Part shown: piece by piece, positions 1 to 5,129 of the stretch
How positions within the stretch are numbered: position 1 is the first letter of the stretch
Layout of the letters: each line of letters opens with the position of its first letter
NCBI GenBank assembly: GCA_018644745.1
Contig: JABGPX010000347.1
Span: 1 to 5,129, forward strand
Direction of reading: 5' to 3'
DNA length: 5,129 nt
DNA from: Spirochaetales bacterium
Lineage (GTDB): Bacteria > Spirochaetota > Spirochaetia > ARS1246
Program-made: the position numbers and the translations under genes
The notes under the pieces: generated by a model
What the model saw: only the letters and a program-made list of their open reading frames with translations
What the model was told of the DNA's origin: nothing
The model's database searches: none

Positions 1-1773
1 TTTATTAATTTTCAAGAGATAGTAACCGAGGCGACAAAAAAGGGCCAGGAGTCGTTTAGTTATAAAGGCTGTGAAATTCCATTAGATGAAGCTGAATCGA
101 TTATTGATGCCGCTCGAAAACAATTTGCAGATCAGAGCTTGCCAATTTCCGGAGACAACGAAGTTCTCATAATAAAGGAAAATGCAGAACTTCTTGATTA
201 CGAAGAAGATTCATCGATTACAGATCTTGAACACCGATTTGAGCAAATCCCTGGAAAAACTGATTTTACCCTTCTAAAACACCAGCGTGAAGGTGTTGCA
301 TGGCTTCAATCGCTTTATAAAGAGGCATCCCCCGGTTGTCTGCTCGCCGATGATATGGGTTTGGGCAAAACTATTCAAATCTTGTATTTTTTTGAGTGGC
401 TTGCAATTAAAAATGAAGCGCCCATAGTGATTGTCGTAGCCCCTTTATCGTTACTGGAAAACTGGGAGCAAGAGTACAGTTCGTTTTTTCCCAATGGTAG
501 ATATACCATACATCAAGTTCACGGTAGCCCAGACGCCTTCCGGAGCATTTTTAAGCAAGATGTTGCTCTGAGAAGGCCGCTACTAGTGCTTACAAACTAT
601 GAATCATTGCGACGGTATCAATTTGATGTGTGCGCAATCAACTGGACAGCATGCGCTTTAGATGAAGCCCAACGCATCAAAACACCTGGGACAATTGTTA
701 CCAATGCCGCAAAAGCTCTAAATTCCGGATATAAGATTGCAATGACTGGCACCCCGGTAGAAAACAGCTATCATGATCTTTGGTGCATTATGGATTTTTG
801 CGTTCCCGGCTTGCTTGGATCTGCAAAAGGTTTCAGCGGAGAATATGCAATATCGAAGAATGATACTCCTGAAGATATTTTGGGTAAAGGCAAGCGACTT
901 CGCCATAAATGTGGCGTTTACTTGAAACGCAGGTTGAAGACAGAAATTTTGGATCAACTGCCCCTTAAGTATTCTTCTGCAGATACCGCGAATGAATCAC
1001 TCTTTGAAAAATTCCAATTATCTGAGCAGATGCCGGAACCACAATATGATGAGTATGTGCAGGTGATATCATCACACGATAGTTCCGACAAATCGGAAAA
1101 TGAGAGCCATGCAAGAATGATTTTGGGAACCATACACCGCTTAAAATGGTTAAGTGACCATCCCTATCTTTATGATCAGAATATTTTCCAATGGAAACCC
1201 GAAGATATTGTAGGTATGTCTGCTAGACTGATCGTGCTTTCTCGTATCTTGAAGGATATTAAAAAGAGAAAGGAGAAAGCGGTAATTTTCGCGGAGTATA
1301 AAAGAACCCAGCTCTTGCTTTCTCACTTAATTCGCATTGAGTATGGATTTGATGCTTCCATAATAAATGGCGATACGCCGGCATTGCAATCGAAACGCGC
1401 CAAAGCGAAGGCATCAAGACAAAGCATTATTAACGCCTTTAATAAATCCCAAGGCTTCAATGTCATTATAATGTCCCCGATTGCTGCTGGTGTGGGATTA
1501 AATGTTACCGGAGCAAATCATGTCATTCATTATGGCCGGCATTGGAATCCTGCCAAGGAGGATCAAGCTACTGACAGGGTTTATAGGATAGGACAAGAAA
1601 AGGACGTATTTGTATACCATCCCAAAGCAATTGCATCGGATTTCAAAACTTTTGATGAGGTCTTATCGGATCTACTCGATCAAAAGCGCATAATGGCGGA
1701 ATCGACATTGTTCCCTTCAGAAATGGTAGAGGTAAAGAGATCTGACTTGTTCTCCGGACTTAACCTTAGCTAA
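1..1773 (+). CDS. SWI2/SNF2-family DNA helicase/translocase, C-terminal part (ZorD-like candidate)
   Basis: The reading frame is open from base 1, so this is the 3' part (590 codons) of a longer gene. A TTG at 139 is only an internal possibility and has no convincing ribosome site. Both RecA lobes of an SNF2 ATPase are visible. Window residues 91-106 hold the LKHQREGVAWLQ entry motif, 114-126 motif I (DDMGLGKT, Lys 123), 143-155 motif Ia, 221-224 motif II (DEAQ), and 248-255 motif III (MTGTPVEN). Lobe 2 has IFAEY near 429-433, INGD near 455-458, and motifs V-VI at about 489-532, ending DRVYRIGQ. Such proteins use ATP to translocate on double-stranded DNA and rarely unwind it. A nuclease or other domain could sit in the missing N-terminus, as in ZorD. 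The gene ends at TAA 1771, 30 nt before a MotB/OmpA-like gene, suggesting one operon. The SNF2 family is certain; the ZorD-like role is inferred from the neighbour. Confidence 0.93.
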   Translation, partial: FINFQEIVTEATKKGQESFSYKGCEIPLDEAESIIDAARKQFADQSLPISGDNEVLIIKENAELLDYEEDSSITDLEHRFEQIPGKTDFTLLKHQREGVAWLQSLYKEASPGCLLADDMGLGKTIQILYFFEWLAIKNEAPIVIVVAPLSLLENWEQEYSSFFPNGRYTIHQVHGSPDAFRSIFKQDVALRRPLLVLTNYESLRRYQFDVCAINWTACALDEAQRIKTPGTIVTNAAKALNSGYKIAMTGTPVENSYHDLWCIMDFCVPGLLGSAKGFSGEYAISKNDTPEDILGKGKRLRHKCGVYLKRRLKTEILDQLPLKYSSADTANESLFEKFQLSEQMPEPQYDEYVQVISSHDSSDKSENESHARMILGTIHRLKWLSDHPYLYDQNIFQWKPEDIVGMSARLIVLSRILKDIKKRKEKAVIFAEYKRTQLLLSHLIRIEYGFDASIINGDTPALQSKRAKAKASRQSIINAFNKSQGFNVIIMSPIAAGVGLNVTGANHVIHYGRHWNPAKEDQATDRVYRIGQEKDVFVYHPKAIASDFKTFDEVLSDLLDQKRIMAESTLFPSEMVEVKRSDLFSGLNLS

Positions 1774-1786
1774 ATCCCAACTTGCA

Positions 1787-1794
1787 GAAGAGGA
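1787..1794 (+). promoter_or_regulatory. Ribosome binding site supporting a GTG start at 1804
   Basis: The purine-rich stretch GAAGAGGA, with GAGG at 1790-1793, sits 10 nt before GTG 1804. It is the only Shine-Dalgarno-like sequence in the 30-nt gap. It decides the start, because no ATG or other usual start codon lies in frame between the helicase stop and 1804, and the next ATG (1873) would fall inside the membrane helix. Confidence 0.7.
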
Positions 1795-1803
1795 CCTATC
1801 AAA

Positions 1804-2520
1804 GTGGATCTTGAAAACTTAAATCTTCAAACTGAATCGAGCAATTCGTTTGATTTGTCGATAGGCGATTTAATGGCAGCACTATTGCTCATAATGATAT
1901 TAGTGCTGGCAGGAACACTTCTTCGACTTAACCAACAGTTCAATTTCAAGGCGGATTATGACGCTTTGTTTGAAGCTATAGAAGCGGGATTAGGTGATAA
2001 GCTTGAAGATTGGAATGCGATTCTGGATAAAGAGCGACTGGCTGTTAGGTTTCAGGAAGCCCCTGAAAATGAACCTCGTGTGCTATTTGAAAAGAATAAA
2101 GCTACCGTACAACCTGGCTTTAGGAAAATACTAGACGAATTTGTGCCTTTGTACTTCGATATCCTTCGCAAATACCAGAAAGATATTTCTGAAATCCGAA
2201 TTGAAGGCCACACGGCAAATCCCGGAGGATCCGAGGACTATTTTGAGGGCATTGAGCTTTCGCAGGAACGGACTAACAATGTTCTCAAATACATTCTACA
2301 AGATATTAAGCACGATAAATCTGAGGAATATTGGACCGGAGAGCTAGAATGGGCAGTAAAGCTGATAGTCGCAAACGGCTTCTCTCATAGCCGGCCGGTC
2401 CTTGACGATGGAATTCCAAACTGGGACGCATCGAGAAGGGTAGAATTTCGAGTGAGAACAAATGCGGAGGAAAGGATCCGTGAGTCTTTTCCGGATGTGG
2501 CGCATGAAGATAACATGTGA
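1804..2520 (+). CDS. MotB/OmpA-family membrane protein, ZorB-like stator subunit
   Basis: This is a 238-aa protein. A short polar N-terminus (1-19) leads into one membrane helix at about 20-40 that begins SIGDLMAALLLIM. Asp 22 sits where MotB and ZorB carry the membrane aspartate that binds the translocated ion (compare MotB's DFMTAMM), so this is a MotB-type helix rather than a signal peptide. After a linker (about 43-90), an OmpA-like peptidoglycan-binding domain spans about 91-228, with IEGHT (133-137), ELSQERTNNV around Arg 156, and RRVEFRV near the end. The predicted topology is N-in, with the C-terminal domain in the periplasm. The usual Asp of GHTD is Ala 138 here. MotB-type subunits work with a MotA/ZorA partner, which is not in the window. 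The SNF2 gene upstream argues for a Zorya-like defence role. Plain OmpA/Pal is less likely because there is no signal peptide or lipobox. The start is GTG, in the same frame as the preceding gene. Confidence 0.88.
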   Translation: MDLENLNLQTESSNSFDLSIGDLMAALLLIMILVLAGTLLRLNQQFNFKADYDALFEAIEAGLGDKLEDWNAILDKERLAVRFQEAPENEPRVLFEKNKATVQPGFRKILDEFVPLYFDILRKYQKDISEIRIEGHTANPGGSEDYFEGIELSQERTNNVLKYILQDIKHDKSEEYWTGELEWAVKLIVANGFSHSRPVLDDGIPNWDASRRVEFRVRTNAEERIRESFPDVAHEDNM

Positions 2521-2550
2521 GAAATGTCTACTTAATATAGGTTTATATGC

Positions 2551-3390
2551 ATGAGTGCACATGAAGATCTCCAAAACTTACGAAATAAGTCAGACTCATT
2601 GGCTCGCCGCGATATTTGGGATGAACAAGCTATGGAAACGAATCAAAAGCTAATTGAGCTTATGCCAAGGTATGCTAGTGCCTATACACGACTAGCGAAA
2701 TGCTACGAAAGCAAGCATCATTATTCCAAGGTATATGATCTTTGCGAGAGAATTCTGCAGATAGATCCCCGGAATAGTGTGGCGCTGAAAATGAAGGATA
2801 GAGCGGAAGTTCACGTTGCCGATAGTGCCCAGCTCGCAGAAATTGAGAAAGTAAGCAGTTATAGTGAAGCGATATATACAGGCAAGGCCGCTAGGGATGC
2901 CGGGCAATTTAAGCTCGCTATCGCAGCATATAAACGAGCTATTGCTCTTGACGAGACGCAACAACACGCTCATGTCGGCCTTGCATCGGCATACCGGCAT
3001 GCTCATGCCTTGGAAAAAGCGGAGAGTAAATATCATGAAATACTCGATCTATTTAATAGGCCGACTATAGCTTTAATCGGACTAGCGGCAGTATATCGCG
3101 ATTTGGAAAAGTGTATGAAGGCGGAACGTCTTTACAAAGAAGCTTTGAAAAAAGACAGTAAAAATAGCTATGCCTTAAATGGTCTAGGCGGGCTATACAG
3201 CGATCTTGATGATTTATATGCTGCGACCGATTGTTTCACAAAGGCAGCGAAACACGAGGGAGCTCGAGTTTCAGCTCTTGAGGCATTGAATACAATTAGC
3301 AAGCGCTATGAAGAGAAAGGGCTCCACGAGAAGAGCATGAAACTTAAAACGTTGATAGAGCATCTGCGTAAAATCGGCGAAGACAGCTAG
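2551..3390 (+). CDS. Soluble tetratricopeptide-repeat (TPR) protein
   Basis: This 279-aa protein is almost entirely helical and has no signal peptide or membrane segment, so it is predicted to be cytosolic. Degenerate 34-residue TPR units are seen at about 42-75, 108-141, 142-175, 175-208 and 209-242. They show the usual small and aromatic pattern, for example A-x-AYKRAIALD, AHVGLASAY, KAESKYHEIL, AERLYKEALKKDS and SYALNGLGGLY. A further divergent repeat is likely near the N-terminus (about 9-40). A charged helical tail (250-279) closes the protein. TPR arrays bind proteins, so an adaptor or scaffold for the helicase or for the cytoplasmic side of the stator is plausible but unproven. The ATG at 2551 follows the previous stop by 30 nt and has only a weak TAGG ribosome site (2538-2541), so expression may depend on coupling within the operon. 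No enzymatic motif is visible. It is not a component I recognise from canonical Zorya. Confidence 0.87.
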   Translation: MSAHEDLQNLRNKSDSLARRDIWDEQAMETNQKLIELMPRYASAYTRLAKCYESKHHYSKVYDLCERILQIDPRNSVALKMKDRAEVHVADSAQLAEIEKVSSYSEAIYTGKAARDAGQFKLAIAAYKRAIALDETQQHAHVGLASAYRHAHALEKAESKYHEILDLFNRPTIALIGLAAVYRDLEKCMKAERLYKEALKKDSKNSYALNGLGGLYSDLDDLYAATDCFTKAAKHEGARVSALEALNTISKRYEEKGLHEKSMKLKTLIEHLRKIGEDS

Positions 3391-3396
3391 GGGATC

Positions 3397-3465
3397 ATGT
3401 CTACAGGATGCCATTTCTCTATTCCTGAAAATGACGCTTTTCTCAATCACTATCGTAAATTCTGA
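3397..3465 (+). CDS. Very small possible ORF after the TPR gene (22 aa)
   Basis: An ATG 6 nt after the TPR stop opens a 22-codon frame (MSTGCHFSIPENDAFLNHYR then KF). It is preceded by a strong AGGGG (3389-3393), although the 3-nt spacing to the ATG is short. Its TGA overlaps another ATG at 3465 in the arrangement TGATG. It could be the start of a fourth operon gene that has been truncated, a leader-type peptide, or chance. I recognise no family. Confidence 0.25.
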   Translation: MSTGCHFSIPENDAFLNHYRKF

Positions 3466-3501
3466 TGTTTGAATTACCTTCCTATATCGATAACATCTCG
3501 C

Positions 3502-3999
3502 TTACCGATTATCTACCCATAGATGTAGATCGAGATGGACGCGGGCAATTCCTTTTTTGCGGGCAATTTGAGACGCCCGGTTCTGAAATAAGTCGCTGGT
3601 CGAGGGAGCTAATCGGATAAGTCGTGGCCAAACCGGTAAATCGCCTTTTGGGAATTCTCGCTTGATCCCTTTAGCGACGGCGCTGTCCAATGGTATTTCC
3701 ATCCATGTTTCCTATTTATCTATCTTGAATTTTGAACACAAATAGCGGTTATAGAGTACATCTCTGAGAAAGAGATTTACCGCTTTACGAGCGGTGCCCC
3801 AAGGGCGTACTGTCAGACTGAAAACGTCGAGAAGATGCTCCGTTGTGTTATCCATCCATTTCCTGAATTCAGCAAGAAGGTTGTTCTGGATATACGTCGG
3901 ATCAGTAATACCAGTATCACTGAAAGCGGTACTATCAGGGGCCGCTTCCTGAAATATAATATGTAGCGATTGACATCGTAACATCGGGAACGAGACCAA
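3502..3999 (-). pseudogene. Conserved-looking hypothetical gene interrupted by an amber codon
   Basis: On the minus strand one frame runs from TTG 3999 (or ATG 3984) to TAA 3504-3502, about 165 codons, broken only by TAG at 3714-3712. The protein reads smoothly through the break: the part before has TARKAVNLFLRDVLYNRYL, and the part after has WMEIPLDSAVAKGIKREFP, WPRLIRLAP and ARVHLDLHLW. A single base change (for example TTG to TAG) would explain the interruption. Alternatively this is two coupled cistrons, because an AGGA (3713-3710) overlaps the stop and lies 7 nt before ATG 3702. No signal peptide or membrane segment is seen. I do not recognise the family. The gene converges on the plus-strand operon and follows another degraded minus-strand gene, with TTG 3999 directly after that gene's TAA. 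An 18-bp-spaced repeat GCGGGCAATT (3541 and 3559) is simply the coding of IAR-KKG-IAR. Confidence 0.6.
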
Positions 4000-4383
4000 T
4001 TAGGCTTTGGATTCGCTAAAAGCGACTATCTTGTCCGGGCACACAATCTCTCCTGTTCTGGCACGTTGAGAGCATTCGTTGGGCAGAAATTCCTCGATCG
4101 GCCGAAAAAGAACCGGAATGATAGCTGGGGGGGCTTATGGAGGGGTGAATTTCTACCAATGAATGAAGGATGAATCTCCCAAATATGTGCTTTAAAACCT
4201 GGCTAATGCAGAATTGCCGCGGACGTAATCTTTAAAGAGATAGTCGCGCTGACTGGCTACTTTGGTCTCGTTGCGACCTGCCAACTCCAGCCGCGCACAA
4301 ACACATGAGTGGTCCCATGCACTCTGACCTTGAGCCTGACCTTGAGAGCTTTCACGTATAGCTACAGACTGATACGGAGCGAA
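4000..4383 (-). pseudogene. Remnant of an unidentified minus-strand gene, joinable across two frameshifts
   Basis: Three minus-strand frames abut in order and each reads like protein. The first (4383-4195) contains SVAIRESSQGQ, WDHSCVCARLELAGRNETK and DYLFKDYVRGNSALARF, then TAA 4194. The second (4193 to about 4134) contains KAHIWEIHPSFIGRNSPLHK. The third (4134-4003) contains IIPVLFRPIEEFLPNECSQR and VCPDKIVAFSESK, then TAA 4002-4000. One extra base in the TTTTAAA stretch (4197-4191) and one missing base in the seven-G run (plus strand 4127-4133) would fuse them into a single chain of about 130 residues. No start codon is found in the first frame, which begins after TGA 4386-4384, so the 5' end is missing or shifted. 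An in-frame 12-bp tandem duplication lies at 4324-4346. I recognise no family. That the fragments belong to one gene is inference from reading quality. Confidence 0.45.
4324..4346. repeat. Short tandem repeat, 11-bp unit with 12-bp period, two copies
   Basis: CTGACCTTGAG occurs at 4324-4334 and again at 4336-4346, giving an exact 12-bp period. On the minus strand it encodes Gln-Gly-Gln-Ala-Gln-Gly-Gln in the open frame of the pseudogene fragment. The simplest reading is a small in-frame slippage duplication rather than an iteron or binding-site array. Confidence 0.7.
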
Positions 4384-4628
4384 TCAAAGAGATCAACTGT
4401 CTTTTCACAAATCTTTTTCTAGAATACACTTAGATACAACGAGCTACATGGGGCGACAAGCTGTCCAGCCAAATTGCTACCTTCACACGGTAGCATTCCC
4501 TTGTGGATCGGATGTGGTAATTTAACCCGTACAAGCCATTGAAACGAAATAACGAATCATTCGATTGTGCCGCCTCTATCATGCTAGCTGCAGCGTAAGA
4601 GAATTGCATTCAGATTCAATACGGGATT
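4384..4628. other. Stretch without a clear gene between the integrase and the pseudogene
   Basis: About 245 bases downstream of the integrase stop hold no ORF I can support. The longest minus-strand open stretch (4556-4422, 45 codons, with KLPHPIHKG) has no clear start or ribosome site and ends at TAG 4421. No tRNA cloverleaf or Rho-independent terminator with a U-tract was seen. The only structured element is the inverted repeat at 4475-4495. The stretch may be non-coding integrase-proximal DNA or decayed sequence. Confidence 0.5.
4475..4495. repeat. Perfect 7-bp inverted repeat with 7-nt centre (stem-loop or recombinase-site geometry)
   Basis: TGCTACC (4475-4481) and GGTAGCA (4489-4495) are exact inverted copies around TTCACAC. 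No T-run follows on either strand, so it is a poor terminator. The geometry, two inverted arms around a 7-bp centre, resembles the core site of tyrosine recombinases. It lies about 134 bp past the integrase stop codon. Its role is unproven, and it could be a chance hairpin. Confidence 0.45.
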
Positions 4629-5129
4629 TTAAGACGCGGCTGTCTGTTCTATCGGAATAACGTTTCCGAACGCCTGATTTACTGCCTTCGAGACTCCTCT
4701 AAAGTGCTTGTCCTGCACATGATTGGCGTAATGCTCGGCCATAGCGCCGGATTTATGCCCAGTTGCTAGTTGGACGCTTCGCAGTTCCACTTGATCGGCG
4801 ATATGAGTGGCGAAAAAGTGACGCCATGAATGGAACGACACGGCCCGTGCCTTCCATTCCTCCCTTGTCTCATTCCGTTTGTCTGGATTTTTCCGAACCG
4901 TCTCCGACAACTCCATATCTACCAATGCGTGAATGAGCCCTTTTCTTAGTACCTCACCATCACAGGGTCGTTGCGGATCTGCGTGATAGAAAATGAATCC
5001 ATCACCATGAGGATTGGTGTCGGCGAGTTTCACCAGTTCATCCCGGACTCCAGGCAGTAGGGGAGCGGTTCTCTCCTCTCCGTTTTTAGGTGATTTCAGA
5101 CCATCGGCGAAACTCCACGAGTGCCGAAC
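4629..5129 (-). CDS. Phage-type tyrosine recombinase (integrase), C-terminal catalytic part
   Basis: The frame is open to the right edge, so the N-terminus is outside the window and 166 residues are visible. A GTG at 5033 is internal and not the start. Conserved catalytic elements appear in order: the beta-hairpin with LKSPKNGEERTAPLLP, which carries the lysine region; H-S-W-R with His at 4832-4830 and Arg at 4823-4821; T-G-H with His at 4757-4755; and the nucleophile Tyr in EHYANH at 4730-4728. The first catalytic arginine would lie just beyond the edge. A tail of about 32 residues follows the tyrosine. Such enzymes cut and rejoin DNA at short attachment sites to insert or excise phages and genomic islands. 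The gene points leftward into degraded minus-strand genes and converges on the plus-strand operon. The visible part has all expected residues and no disruption, so it may be active. Confidence 0.93.
   Translation of the reverse strand, partial: VRHSWSFADGLKSPKNGEERTAPLLPGVRDELVKLADTNPHGDGFIFYHADPQRPCDGEVLRKGLIHALVDMELSETVRKNPDKRNETREEWKARAVSFHSWRHFFATHIADQVELRSVQLATGHKSGAMAEHYANHVQDKHFRGVSKAVNQAFGNVIPIEQTAAS

Noticed and set aside
661..672. Motif II of the SNF2 protein is DEAQ rather than DEAH.
   Set aside because: DEAQ is common in bacterial SNF2-family proteins, so it is not a sign of inactivation.
718..957. Minus-strand open frame of 79 codons inside the helicase gene.
   Set aside because: It is antisense to a strongly conserved SNF2 region and its protein is cysteine-rich without domain character, so it is a shadow frame.
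2141..2574. Open frames at 2141-2347 (plus) and 2344-2574 (minus).
   Set aside because: Both lie within or across the OmpA-like domain coding region in other frames, with no ribosome site or family resemblance.
2692..3070. Open frames at 2692-3036 (minus) and 2864-3070 (plus) inside the TPR gene.
   Set aside because: The TPR frame has clear repeat structure through this whole stretch, so the others are shadows.
3427..3442. Possible hairpin GAAAA-TGACGC-TTTTC after the operon.
   Set aside because: The stem is only five mostly A-T pairs with no following U-tract, so it is too weak for a Rho-independent terminator call.
3541..3568. Direct repeat GCGGGCAATT spaced 18 bp apart.
   Set aside because: It is explained by the repeated tripeptide Ile-Ala-Arg in the minus-strand coding frame, not by a regulatory repeat or CRISPR.
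3465..3620. A 51-codon plus-strand ORF starting at the TGATG overlap.
   Set aside because: Not listed as a gene because most of it is antisense to the more convincing minus-strand frame at 3502-3702. It is kept only as part of a finding.
4003..4628. Search for tRNA, CRISPR array and insertion-sequence ends in the gene-poor stretch.
   Set aside because: No cloverleaf, regularly spaced repeats or terminal inverted repeats with target duplications were found by eye.

Overview
The window looks like an accessory (defence-island type) region of a Gram-negative bacterium, probably Pseudomonadota. That is inferred from the OmpA/MotB-family envelope protein and the style of the integrase; nothing here fixes the genus. 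A few sequence lines counted by hand give about 40-45% GC in the left operon and about 47-55% GC in the right-hand integrase. This fits a mosaic built from separately acquired pieces.

Left part (1-3390, plus strand): three closely spaced genes read the same way with 30-nt gaps. The first is the C-terminal 590 residues of a SWI2/SNF2-family DNA translocase whose start lies left of the window. The second is a 238-aa protein with one N-terminal membrane helix carrying a MotB-type aspartate, followed by an OmpA-like peptidoglycan-binding domain, so it is ZorB-like. The third is a 279-aa soluble TPR protein. An SNF2 ATPase next to a MotB/ZorB-type stator subunit is the hallmark pairing of the anti-phage system Zorya type I (ZorA-ZorB-ZorC-ZorD). 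The order helicase, then MotB-like, then TPR is not the canonical one. No MotA/ZorA-like or ZorC-like gene is visible, so the rest of the system should lie upstream if it is complete. The working model is a membrane-anchored, ion-driven sensor (the MotB-like protein with an unseen ZorA-like partner) signalling to a DNA-acting helicase, with the TPR protein as scaffold or adaptor. The model is inference.

Middle (3391-4628): convergent, apparently decaying DNA. Two very small plus-strand ORFs follow the TPR gene. On the minus strand there is a 165-codon frame interrupted by one amber codon (3502-3999). Upstream of it are fragments of another minus-strand gene that can be joined across two putative frameshifts (4000-4383), one at a seven-G run. 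The stretch 4384-4628 holds no clear gene, but it has a perfect 7-bp inverted repeat with a 7-nt centre near the integrase.

Right part (4629-5129, minus strand): the C-terminal 166 residues of a phage-type tyrosine recombinase, with the H-x-x-R motif, the G-H and the Tyr nucleophile visible. Its N-terminus lies beyond the right edge. An integrase next to degraded cargo and a defence-type operon is the usual look of an integrative genomic island.
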